DNA of 11,961 nucleotides from a bacterium. Its GTDB lineage: Bacteria > SM23-31 > JAUVVT01. The DNA lies in the NCBI GenBank assembly GCA_030604505.1, contig JAUVVT010000014.1, positions 1-11,961 on the forward strand. Reading direction: 5' to 3'. Within the stretch, counting starts at the first letter, position 1. Each line of letters begins with the position of its first letter. A model generated the notes under the pieces. It saw only the letters and a program-made list of their open reading frames with translations, had not been told where the DNA came from and did not search any database. A program made the translations under genes and the position numbers. Shown here piece after piece: positions 1-6,662 of this stretch.

Positions 1-1191
1 GAATGGATTATTGAAAAAGTTGGGCTTGAGAATATAAAAAGGATGGTCTCAAATCCGCCACTTGAAGGTTTTACTGCTCCAAAGATTATATGGGTCAGGG
101 ATAATGAACCACAGATTTATGAAAAAATCGACAAAATCCTTATAGCAAAAGATTATATTCGGTTCCGCCTGACCGGTGAAATCGCGGCAGAAGTCTCAGA
201 CGCTGCGGGAACAGCCTTTTTCGATGTAAATAAAAGAGAATGGTCGGAAGAATTGCTGAAACTTATAGATGTACCTAAAGAGTTCCTCCCCCCCTGTTAT
301 GAATCGATAGATGTTATCGGCAGGATAAACAACGAAGCAGCTGAATTAACAAGTCTGAAAAAAGGCACCCCTGTTGTCGGGGGAGGTGCTGATAATCCCT
401 GTGCTGCTGTGGGAAATGGCATCGTCAGGGAAGGCAGGGTTCAGTCAAGTATCGGCACATCCGGTACAGTCGTTGCGTATTCAAATAGTGTGAAGGTCGA
501 CCCGGAAATGAGACTGCATACCTTCTGTCATACCGTTCCGAAAAGCTGGTATCTTATGGGTGTTGTTCTTCAGGCAGGCGGCGCTTTTAGATGGTTTAGA
601 GATACCCTCGGTTTGCAGGAACTTAAAGAAGCCAAATCTAAGGGGATAGACCCGTACGAATATATGTGTCAGAAAGCGGATAGTGTCCCTATCGGTGCGG
701 ACGGTTTGATCTTCCTGCCGTATCTTTCCGGTGAGAGAACTCCTCATCAGGATGGTAAGGCAAGAGGCGCATGGATTGGGCTTACACTCTCTCACAAGAG
801 AGAGCATATGATAAGAGCGGTTATTGAAGGTATTACATTTGCTATGCGTGATTCGATTGAATTAATGAGAGAATTAGGTGTTGAAATTTCTCAAATCAGA
901 GCAACGGGCGGTGGAGCAAAAAACCGTTTCTGGAGAAAAATGCAAGCTGATGTTTATAACACCGAAGTTGTCTCACTGGCCTCAGAAGAAGGACCCGCTT
1001 TTGGCGCAGCACTCCTTGCCGGAACAGGAGCAGGTATCTATTCTGATATAGCCGAAGCAGCAAATGAAATCGCAAAAATAGTGGAAACATGCGAACCCCA
1101 CACTGAAAATTCAAAAACATATAATGAATATTATGAAATCTACAGAGAACTATACCCCGCTCTAAAAGAAAGTTATTACAAAATCCCATAA
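1..1191 (+). CDS. xylB: Xylulokinase-type FGGY carbohydrate kinase, 5' truncated by window
   Basis: This would be a cytoplasmic ATP-dependent sugar kinase that phosphorylates D-xylulose (or a related ketose) to feed the pentose phosphate pathway. The frame is open from base 1, so the gene starts upstream; about 396 C-terminal residues are present, and roughly the first 110-130 of a usual 480-500 are missing. The FTAPKIIWVRDNEP segment is typical of XylB. GGGADNPCAAVG carries the expected catalytic Asp (codon 391-393), followed by the SSIGTSGTV phosphate-binding stretch, then LPYLSGERTPHQD and the C-terminal TGGGAKNRFW motif. The internal ATG at 43 is not a credible start because the homologous sequence continues upstream of it. 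The TAA stop is followed with no spacing by a hairpin repeat. FGGY specificity is hard to read from sequence, so another ketose or polyol kinase is possible; the family is secure and the substrate is inferred. Confidence 0.9.
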   Translation, partial: EWIIEKVGLENIKRMVSNPPLEGFTAPKIIWVRDNEPQIYEKIDKILIAKDYIRFRLTGEIAAEVSDAAGTAFFDVNKREWSEELLKLIDVPKEFLPPCYESIDVIGRINNEAAELTSLKKGTPVVGGGADNPCAAVGNGIVREGRVQSSIGTSGTVVAYSNSVKVDPEMRLHTFCHTVPKSWYLMGVVLQAGGAFRWFRDTLGLQELKEAKSKGIDPYEYMCQKADSVPIGADGLIFLPYLSGERTPHQDGKARGAWIGLTLSHKREHMIRAVIEGITFAMRDSIELMRELGVEISQIRATGGGAKNRFWRKMQADVYNTEVVSLASEEGPAFGAALLAGTGAGIYSDIAEAANEIAKIVETCEPHTENSKTYNEYYEIYRELYPALKESYYKIP

Positions 1192-1230
1192 CTTACTTCT
1201 TTTGAAAAAGAAGTAAGCAAGAAAACTTCC
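1192..1230 (+). repeat. Dispersed hairpin repeat, copy 1 (short form)
   Basis: An 11-bp perfect stem (1192-1202 with 1207-1217, arms CTTACTTCTTT and AAAGAAGTAAG) with a 4-base loop begins on the base after the xylB stop codon. It is followed by CAAGAAAACTTCC. The same arm sequence recurs after queC (3547-3573) and, degenerate, at the end of the PfkB gene (4558-4586). No T-run follows the stem, so it is not a textbook intrinsic terminator, although its position suggests a role at the transcript 3' end. This copy lacks the GC-rich block present in copy 2. Confidence 0.8.
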
Positions 1231-1330
1231 TATTTTAAATTTCTCATCCTACGAGGAATAATTTAGCCCGAATAATTAAAAAAACACAATATAAAGCCGC
1301 AAATTGGACAATAATTAAAATAGTTTTAAG
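1231..1330. other. AT-rich intergenic stretch upstream of the CPBP gene
   Basis: About 100 bases separate the hairpin repeat from the next start codon. I see no ORF, no RNA gene and no convincing -35/-10 pair. A promoter for the CPBP-queE-queC unit is expected here because the preceding gene ends in a hairpin, but none can be pinpointed by eye. Confidence 0.4.
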
Positions 1331-2251
1331 ATGAATATAAAAAACATATTCTTATATGAAAATAAGATAAGGGCTGGGTGGCGAATATCAATTTTTTTAG
1401 CCTTGATGATACTTTTATTCATACCGGTAATTTTTCTGCCTTCCCTCATACAGCTTGAAAATATTTCTCAAGATGATGCTCTGTTTCTGATAATTAACTC
1501 ATTTCCAATCGTCATAATAGTATTATTATCTACTTATTTTATGACTAAATTTATTGAAAAGAGAGAGTTTAAAACAATCGGATTAGCACTGCATTCAAAT
1601 GTCAGAAAAGAAATCTTCTTGGGTATCCTTATCGGATTCTTGATGATTTCTTTAGTCTTTTTCTCTCAATTAATCTTCGGAGATGTAAGTGTTAAACTAA
1701 CAGATTTTAGCTTAGTAATTCTCCTTGCAAACTTCATAACTTATGGGACAATATTCGCCATACAGAGTTCTGGCGAAGAGATACTCTTCAGAGGATATCT
1801 GTTCCAGACTTTAATTGAAGGTACGAATAAAATAATTGCTGTGTTTATAGTATCTGTTTTATTTGGATTTGTTCATTCTTTCAATCCGAATGTCTCGCTT
1901 TTCGCTGCTTGTAACATAGCATTATCAGGAATTCTTTTCTCAATCGCATATATCAAAACCCGCTCATTATGGCTGCCGTGTGCCTTACATTTTTCATGGA
2001 ATTTCTGTCAGGGATTTATTTATTCTGCTCCTGTAAGCGGGATTAAAATCAGTCCAAGCTTGTTAATAATAGAAAATAATATACCTGAATTTTTAAGCGG
2101 AGGAGATTTTGGTCCTGAAGGGGGTATTATTGCAAGTATTGTTTTTCTGGGTGGAATTTTTTATATTGCTTTATCAAGAAGATTTTCATTTACAGAAGAT
2201 TCAAAAACCACCCTTACTGAGAGCAAAGAAAATAACTATGAAAATAAATGA
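1331..2251 (+). CDS. CPBP-family intramembrane metalloprotease (CAAX protease/Abi-like)
   Basis: A 306-residue polytopic membrane protein with several hydrophobic segments between about residues 15 and 285. The three CPBP (PF02517) motifs are intact and ordered: EEILFR at 149-154 (EExxxR), FGFVH at 178-182 (FxxxH), and HFSWN at 220-224 (HxxxN). These residues form the active site in the Rce1/CPBP glutamic-type intramembrane protease fold. Bacterial members have varied roles, including peptide or bacteriocin processing and immunity, and the substrate cannot be inferred here. The start has no clear Shine-Dalgarno sequence, only an A-rich leader. The last 14 bases overlap the start of queE, which suggests translational coupling. 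The neighbours are queuosine-precursor genes with no obvious functional tie to a membrane protease. Confidence 0.9.
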   Translation: MNIKNIFLYENKIRAGWRISIFLALMILLFIPVIFLPSLIQLENISQDDALFLIINSFPIVIIVLLSTYFMTKFIEKREFKTIGLALHSNVRKEIFLGILIGFLMISLVFFSQLIFGDVSVKLTDFSLVILLANFITYGTIFAIQSSGEEILFRGYLFQTLIEGTNKIIAVFIVSVLFGFVHSFNPNVSLFAACNIALSGILFSIAYIKTRSLWLPCALHFSWNFCQGFIYSAPVSGIKISPSLLIIENNIPEFLSGGDFGPEGGIIASIVFLGGIFYIALSRRFSFTEDSKTTLTESKENNYENK

Positions 2252-2873
2252 AATATTTAAAAGTATTCAGGGCGAATCAACATATATGGGTATTCCTACC
2301 CTCTTCATAAGAGTTTCGGGATGCAATTTAAGATGTTCATATTGTGACACAAAATATGCTTATAACGAAGGTAAAGAAGTGCCTGTCGATGAATTATTAA
2401 AAATAGCCAACAGTTATAATATGAAATATGTGTGTATAACCGGTGGAGAGCCCTTGCTTCAGAAAGATACACCTGAACTAATCGAAAAACTCCTCGATAA
2501 AGGTTACAAAGTAATTCTTGAAACAAGCGGAAATCAGGATATTGGCATGGTGAAAGATGGAGCAATAATAGTAATGGATATAAAATGTCCTTCAAGCGGC
2601 GAATCGAAAAAGAATAACTGGCTCAATATCGATAAGCTTAAAAGTAATGCCCAGGTAAAATTTGTAATAGGCAACAGAGAAGATTACGAATGGGCGAAAA
2701 ATATTATAAACAAATGCAGACTTACTGAAAAAGCAAACGTTCTTATGTCTGTGGTCTATGAAAAATTAGCCCCAAAAGAGCTTATTGAATGGATTCTGGA
2801 AGATAATCTTAACGTTCGTTTTCAGCCGCAGCTCCACAAGCTGATATGGAGTAGAAATGTCAGAGGAAAATAA
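2238..2873 (+). CDS. queE: 7-carboxy-7-deazaguanine synthase QueE (radical SAM)
   Basis: QueE is a cytoplasmic radical SAM enzyme that contracts 6-carboxy-tetrahydropterin to 7-carboxy-7-deazaguanine, the precursor of preQ0, queuosine and other deazaguanines. The start at 2238 gives 211 residues, normal for the family, beginning MKINEIFKSIQGEST. The QGE motif comes first, then Cys29, Cys33 and Cys36 in CxxxCxxC spacing for the [4Fe-4S] cluster, followed by TGGEPLLQ (SAM binding). The frame is open upstream to 2109, but that part overlaps the CPBP gene and has no family similarity, so the internal ATG is chosen. The gene overlaps the CPBP gene by 14 bases and queC by 17, so the three genes are probably cotranscribed and translationally coupled. 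Confidence 0.95.
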   Translation: MKINEIFKSIQGESTYMGIPTLFIRVSGCNLRCSYCDTKYAYNEGKEVPVDELLKIANSYNMKYVCITGGEPLLQKDTPELIEKLLDKGYKVILETSGNQDIGMVKDGAIIVMDIKCPSSGESKKNNWLNIDKLKSNAQVKFVIGNREDYEWAKNIINKCRLTEKANVLMSVVYEKLAPKELIEWILEDNLNVRFQPQLHKLIWSRNVRGK

Positions 2874-3546
2874 AACAAAAAGACAGAGGGCGATTGTTCT
2901 GTTGAGCGGGGGAATGGACAGCTGCGTGACAGCAGCTGTCGCAAACGAAGAATATAAATTGATATTCCTGCACGCCAATTATCACCAGCGGACAGAAAAA
3001 AGAGAATTGAAAGCCTTCAATGATATAGCCGATTATTACGGAGTAGAAAAAAGAATAATCATCGACCTTGGGTTTCTTAAGGATGTGGGCGGCTCAAGCT
3101 TGACAGATGAGACAATTGATGTGGAAATATCAGGCAATAAAACGAATGGTATCCCTTCTACTTATGTTCCTTTCAGAAATGCAAACATTTTAAGCCAGGC
3201 AGTCAGCTGGGCAGAGGTTCTAATAGCTGATGCCGTATTCATAGGTGCTGTCGAACAGGATAGTGCCGGCTATCCCGACTGCCGAAAAGTTTTCTACAAT
3301 GCATTCAACAAAGTTGTCGAATTGGGGACAAAATCCGAGACAAACATAAAGGTCATTACTCCGCTAATTGAAATGAAAAAGAGCGAAATTGTAAAACTCG
3401 GGATAAAACTTAATGCCCCGCTTCACTTGTCCTGGTCATGCTATATCAACGAAGACAGGGCATGCGGAGAGTGCAGCAGCTGCGTTCTTAGAATCAAAGC
3501 TTTCAAAGAAGCTAAAATAGAAGACAGGATAGAATATATTAAATAA
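2857..3546 (+). CDS. queC: 7-cyano-7-deazaguanine synthase QueC
   Basis: QueC is a cytoplasmic ATP-dependent enzyme that converts 7-carboxy-7-deazaguanine (the QueE product) and ammonia to preQ0. The 229-residue length fits the family. The ATP pyrophosphatase loop SGGMDS is at residues 17-22. The zinc site is complete near the C-terminus: Cys195, Cys203, Cys206 and Cys209, in SCYINEDRACGECSSC. A GGAG sequence at 2848-2851, inside the end of queE, lies 5 bases before the ATG. queD, folE and queF are not in the window, so the other steps are encoded elsewhere or preQ0 precursors are salvaged. The TAA stop directly abuts hairpin repeat copy 2. Confidence 0.95.
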   Translation: MSEENKTKRQRAIVLLSGGMDSCVTAAVANEEYKLIFLHANYHQRTEKRELKAFNDIADYYGVEKRIIIDLGFLKDVGGSSLTDETIDVEISGNKTNGIPSTYVPFRNANILSQAVSWAEVLIADAVFIGAVEQDSAGYPDCRKVFYNAFNKVVELGTKSETNIKVITPLIEMKKSEIVKLGIKLNAPLHLSWSCYINEDRACGECSSCVLRIKAFKEAKIEDRIEYIK

Positions 3547-3610
3547 CTTACTTCTTTTTGGAAAAGAAGTAAGCAATCTGAGGGACCCACCTCTGGCGGG
3601 GAAAACTTTC
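3547..3610 (+). repeat. Dispersed hairpin repeat, copy 2 (long form with GC-rich block)
   Basis: A 12-bp perfect stem (3547-3558 with 3562-3573, loop TGG) starts on the base after the queC TAA. A GC-rich segment follows, forming a second hairpin: CCCACC (3586-3591) with GGCGGG (3595-3600), one mismatch and a TCT loop. It ends in GAAAACTTTC. The first hairpin and the GTAAGCAA...AAAACTT flank match copy 1, but copy 1 lacks the GC-rich block. It probably acts at the 3' end of the CPBP-queE-queC transcript; the function is inferred from position only. Confidence 0.8.
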
Positions 3611-3639
3611 AACTAAAAAAGATGTCAATATTATAAATT

Positions 3640-4572
3640 ATGAAATACAAAATAATAGGCATAGGCGAAATCCTCTGGGATATTTACGGCTCGGAAAAAT
3701 ATCTTGGCGGGGCAACCGCCAACTTTACATCTCACGCACATCAACTCCGGCAGGAAGGTATCATTGTGAGCAGAGTCGGAAAGGATAAACTTGGAGATGA
3801 AATAATATGCTCATTGAAAAAAAAGGGAATCCACACCGGCTTTATTCAGCAGGACAACCTGTATCCCACGGGAACTGTCTATATAAGGCTTCTTCCGGGT
3901 TCTGTACCTAAATTTTTATGCAGTCAAAATGTAGCATTTGACTATCTTGAATTTGATAAAAATCTTGAATCCCTTTCCGAAAAAGCGGATGCTGTCCTTT
4001 TCGGCAGTCTGGCACAAAGAAATGAAGTTTCAAGAAAAACAATAGTAAAATTTCTTACATCACTTAAAAAAGCAGTCAAAATATATGATATTAATTTCAG
4101 GGGCTTCAGGAAAAGCAATTTAATCGACATAGAAAAATCCCTGCATTTAGCAGACATTCTGAAATCAAATAAAGATGAATTAATAAAGCTCAAAAAAATA
4201 TTTAATAAAAAAGATAAAGATGATATTGCATTTCTTTTTCACCTTTTAAATGAATATAAAATCAGGCTTATTTGTATTACTCTTGGTAAATGGGGATGCT
4301 TGTTCTTGAATAAAAATGAGAAATTCTATTCTCCGGGTGTGAAAATAAATGCAGTTGATACAGTCGGTGCAGGAGACGCTTTCGCAGCAGCATTTATCAC
4401 CAGTCATCTTCAGAAAAAACCGTTAATGGAAACAGCAGAATTCTCAAACTATATTGGTGCATTTGTTGCATCAAAAATGGGAGCAACACCTAAATACTCA
4501 AAAAGAGAAATAAACAATTTCATAAACACACACAAAGAAAAAAACACAAAGAAAAAACTTACTTTCTTTTGA
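3640..4572 (+). CDS. PfkB-family sugar kinase, fructokinase-like
   Basis: A cytoplasmic ribokinase-fold kinase of 310 residues, the usual family size. The N-terminus reads GEILWDIYGSEKYLGGATAN; the GEILWD opening followed by LGGAxAN resembles bacterial fructokinases. The C-terminal signature DTVGAGDAF is at 240-248, with the expected catalytic base Asp246 inside GAGD. The likely reaction is fructose to fructose-6-phosphate; another hexose or a nucleoside is possible. No clear Shine-Dalgarno sequence precedes the ATG, and an upstream ATG at 3622 hits a stop at once. The C-terminal tail is odd: residues after about 297 are encoded by two tandem 14-bp units plus part of a hairpin repeat, giving a Lys-rich end and LTFF before TGA. 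This tail is probably not part of the functional fold. Confidence 0.88.
   Translation: MKYKIIGIGEILWDIYGSEKYLGGATANFTSHAHQLRQEGIIVSRVGKDKLGDEIICSLKKKGIHTGFIQQDNLYPTGTVYIRLLPGSVPKFLCSQNVAFDYLEFDKNLESLSEKADAVLFGSLAQRNEVSRKTIVKFLTSLKKAVKIYDINFRGFRKSNLIDIEKSLHLADILKSNKDELIKLKKIFNKKDKDDIAFLFHLLNEYKIRLICITLGKWGCLFLNKNEKFYSPGVKINAVDTVGAGDAFAAAFITSHLQKKPLMETAEFSNYIGAFVASKMGATPKYSKREINNFINTHKEKNTKKKLTFF
4530..4557 (+). repeat. Tandem 14-bp duplication in the 3' end of the PfkB gene
   Basis: The unit ACACAAAGAAAAAA occurs twice, perfectly and back to back (4530-4543 and 4544-4557). The unit is not a multiple of three, so a gain or loss would shift the frame of the C-terminal tail and change which downstream stop is used. 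Confidence 0.85.
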
Positions 4573-4660
4573 AAAAAATAGGTAAGGATTTTTTCCGCCC
4601 AAGGAGAACCCGCTCTGCGGATGGGATACCCTTTTTTCAAAAAAAGCGCTTATTTACTTG
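4558..4660. repeat. Degenerate hairpin repeat, copy 3, between convergent genes
   Basis: CTTACTTTCTTTTGAAAAAAATAGGTAAG (split here as CTTACTTTCTTTTG plus the remainder to 4586) is a decayed version of the copy 1/2 hairpin, with outer arms CTTAC and GTAAG still paired. A GC-rich hairpin with a TCT loop follows (CCGC 4610-4613 with GCGG 4617-4620), matching the loop of copy 2's second hairpin. Next comes a T6/A7 hairpin (4631-4646). Its first 15 bases are coding: the PfkB stop TGA (4570-4572) lies in the loop. Lying between the convergent PfkB gene and nth, it may serve as a two-way transcription end. Confidence 0.6.
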
Positions 4661-4665
4661 AAAAT

Positions 4666-5319
4666 TTATCTCGATTTATTTACGTTGATCTTGTCGCAGT
4701 ATTTTTCAATTCGACAGATACCGCATAACGGAGAAATCGGTTTGCAGAGATTCTGACCGTATGTTACCAACAGGTCATTATATATAATCCAGTATCTTCT
4801 TGGAAGCTTTTTGCGAAGTGCGAATTCAGTCTCTTCAGGAGTTTTCGTTTTGACATATCCAAGTCTGTTCGAAATCCTGTGAACGTGGGTATCAACACAA
4901 ATGCCCGGTTTATTATACCCTAAAGTAACCACAAGATTTGCGGTTTTCCTGCCGACACCTTTTAGTTTAAGAAGTTCGTCAATCTCCTGTGGAACTGAAG
5001 AATTATATTTTTTAATAAGTGTCTTTGAAATTTCAATTATATTTTTTACTTTTGTATTATAAAATCCAACAGGATAAATGGCTTTCTTAATGGTTTTTGG
5101 ATTAAGTTTACTCATACTTTCGGGAGTTTCTGCAAGTTTAAACAATCTATTGACTGCTTCTCTGGTGACTTCATCCTTTGTGCGGAGACTCAACATACAG
5201 GAAATAAGAACTTTAAAAGGAGACCTGTCCTTTGATATTTCAGTGACAATCGGCTCTTTCCAGGATTTTATCTCTTTTTTTAAAATTCTTATTACGTCAT
5301 CAATCTGGTTGTTTTTCAT
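4666..5319 (-). CDS. nth: Endonuclease III (DNA glycosylase/AP lyase)
   Basis: A cytoplasmic base-excision repair enzyme that removes oxidised pyrimidines and cleaves the abasic site. It has 217 residues, close to the usual 211. The helix-hairpin-helix LKGVGRKTA carries the expected catalytic Lys, and VDTHVHRISNRLG carries the catalytic Asp. The C-terminal [4Fe-4S] loop is complete, with C-x6-C-x2-C-x5-C spacing (CKPISPLCGICRIEKYC). On the minus strand an AGGA sequence (5326-5329) lies a suitable distance upstream of the ATG, supporting the start. It is convergent with the PfkB gene and divergent from the NamZ-like gene, so it is probably transcribed alone. Confidence 0.95.
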   Translation of the reverse strand: MKNNQIDDVIRILKKEIKSWKEPIVTEISKDRSPFKVLISCMLSLRTKDEVTREAVNRLFKLAETPESMSKLNPKTIKKAIYPVGFYNTKVKNIIEISKTLIKKYNSSVPQEIDELLKLKGVGRKTANLVVTLGYNKPGICVDTHVHRISNRLGYVKTKTPEETEFALRKKLPRRYWIIYNDLLVTYGQNLCKPISPLCGICRIEKYCDKINVNKSR

Positions 5320-5392
5320 TTTATATCCTGATTATTTTAATTTTAAAAAATATATTCAAATTATTTGATAAAGTCAACAAGGAGATTTCCTC
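5320..5392. promoter_or_regulatory. Divergent promoter region between nth and the NamZ-like gene
   Basis: A 73-bp, very AT-rich gap lies between two divergent start codons, so promoters for both directions should be here or just inside the genes. I cannot name -35/-10 boxes with confidence. Confidence 0.4.
5379..5384 (+). promoter_or_regulatory. Ribosome binding site deciding a TTG start
   Basis: A full AAGGAG Shine-Dalgarno sequence sits 8 bases before TTG at 5393. No ATG competes at this distance, and the TTG gives a complete signal peptide (MKK then a hydrophobic core), so TTG is taken as the start. Confidence 0.75.
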
Positions 5393-6646
5393 TTGAAAAA
5401 AACAATCATAATCTTATCGGTTTTTTTAGTTTTCTTTAATTTGGTTGAATGTTCCAGAAAATATGTAATCGAAAGCTCATATATAGAAATCCCAAGACTC
5501 CCCGTAAAACTGGGCATAGATGTTCTGCTTGAAAAGAAGCTTCATCTTCTTAAGGGCAAAAGAGTTGGATTGATTACAAATAAAAGCGGCATCACAAGTA
5601 ATAGAGTATCCACAATTGAAGCACTGCACAATAAGAAAGCAGTGAATTTAGTCTGCCTGTTTTCACCGGAGCATGGTATCAGAGGAAATAGAAAGGCAGG
5701 AGAATATGTAGACAGCTATATTGATGACAGAACAGGTTTCCCCGTATACTCTTTATACGGCAGAAATAAAAAACCTTCCGAAGAGATGATGAACAAAATA
5801 GATGTATTGCTGTTTGATATTCAGGATATTGGAGTCAGAACCTACACGTATGTATATACGATGTCTTATGGAATGGAAGCCGCCGCAGAATATAATAAGG
5901 AATTCTTCGTCCTTGACAGACCCAACCCATTAGGAGGTGAAAAGGTCGAAGGAAATGTCCTCGAAACAGAATACAAATCATTTATCGGAAGATACCCGAT
6001 TGCTTTCAGGCACGGTATGACTGCCGGTGAGCTTGCCCGTATGTTTAATAAAGAATTCAAAATAAACTGCAAACTCACCATTATAGAAATGGAAGGATGG
6101 AAAAGACATATGTATTATGACCAGACCGACTTGTCCTGGATACCGCCTTCCCCCCATATTCCACACCCGGAAACCGCCCTGTACTATGCGGCAACCGGAT
6201 TTATCGGTGAACTCGGTACAATAGCCGAAGGAGTCGGCACAACAACACCATTTGAAATAGTCGGCGCACCGGGAATCGATCCTTCTATGCTTGCTAATAC
6301 CCTCAATAAAAAAAACCTCCCCGGTGTACACTTCTATCCGGTCTATTTTATCCCATTCTATCATATTTTCCAGAATAAAGAATGTGGAGGGATTAAAATA
6401 TTCATAACTGATAGAGATGAATTTCTTTCATTTGAAACGGGTCTTTTTATACTTAAATTAATCAAAGAATTATTTCCCGACTTCGATATCTTTGCAGAAA
6501 ACATTAGAATGTTCCAGCTTGCAACAGGAACAAATAAAATTGTCAACAGTCTGCAAACAGGCATTAGCTCGGAAGAAATAATAAAATCATATCAAGGAGA
6601 TTTACAATCATTTATACAAAAGAGAAAGTCGTATCTTATTTACTAA
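5393..6646 (+). CDS. DUF1343/NamZ-like exo-beta-N-acetylmuramidase candidate, exported
   Basis: A 417-residue exported protein of the DUF1343 family (NamZ, GH171), whose characterised members remove terminal N-acetylmuramic acid from peptidoglycan fragments. It starts at TTG behind a strong AAGGAG. The N-terminus is a signal peptide with Cys20 in LVEC; this lipobox is imperfect (Glu at -1), so lipidation is possible but unproven. Family hallmarks occur in order: LITNKSGI, FSPEHGIRG (Glu93, at the position proposed as catalytic acid in NamZ), DIQDIGVRTYTY, DRPNPLGG, FRHGMTAGELA, WIPPSPHIPHPETA and EGVGTTTPFE. Length is normal. It is followed after 16 bases by the beta-propeller gene, so the two are probably in one operon. 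Possible roles are wall recycling or digestion of foreign muropeptides; activity is inferred from family only. Confidence 0.9.
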   Translation: MKKTIIILSVFLVFFNLVECSRKYVIESSYIEIPRLPVKLGIDVLLEKKLHLLKGKRVGLITNKSGITSNRVSTIEALHNKKAVNLVCLFSPEHGIRGNRKAGEYVDSYIDDRTGFPVYSLYGRNKKPSEEMMNKIDVLLFDIQDIGVRTYTYVYTMSYGMEAAAEYNKEFFVLDRPNPLGGEKVEGNVLETEYKSFIGRYPIAFRHGMTAGELARMFNKEFKINCKLTIIEMEGWKRHMYYDQTDLSWIPPSPHIPHPETALYYAATGFIGELGTIAEGVGTTTPFEIVGAPGIDPSMLANTLNKKNLPGVHFYPVYFIPFYHIFQNKECGGIKIFITDRDEFLSFETGLFILKLIKELFPDFDIFAENIRMFQLATGTNKIVNSLQTGISSEEIIKSYQGDLQSFIQKRKSYLIY

Positions 6647-6653
6647 AATATTT

Positions 6654-6658
6654 GGAGG
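6654..6658 (+). promoter_or_regulatory. Ribosome binding site GGAGG of the beta-propeller gene
   Basis: GGAGG lies 4 bases upstream of the ATG at 6663, closer than usual. It supports this start and cotranslation with the preceding gene. Confidence 0.7.
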
Positions 6659-6662
6659 AATA

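Noticed and set aside
2109..2237. N-terminal extension of QueE to the ATG at 2109
   Set aside because: The extension overlaps the CPBP coding end, adds 43 residues without family similarity, and the internal ATG at 2238 gives the canonical QueE N-terminus.
1192..4660. Hairpin repeats as insertion sequences or MITEs
   Set aside because: No transposase, no clear target-site duplications and no longer terminal inverted repeats flank them. They are listed as a repeat family with a 3'-end position instead.
5386..5400. Frame problem at the start of the NamZ-like gene because there is no ATG
   Set aside because: TTG at 5393 with AAGGAG 8 bases upstream gives a normal signal peptide, so a non-ATG start explains it without an error.
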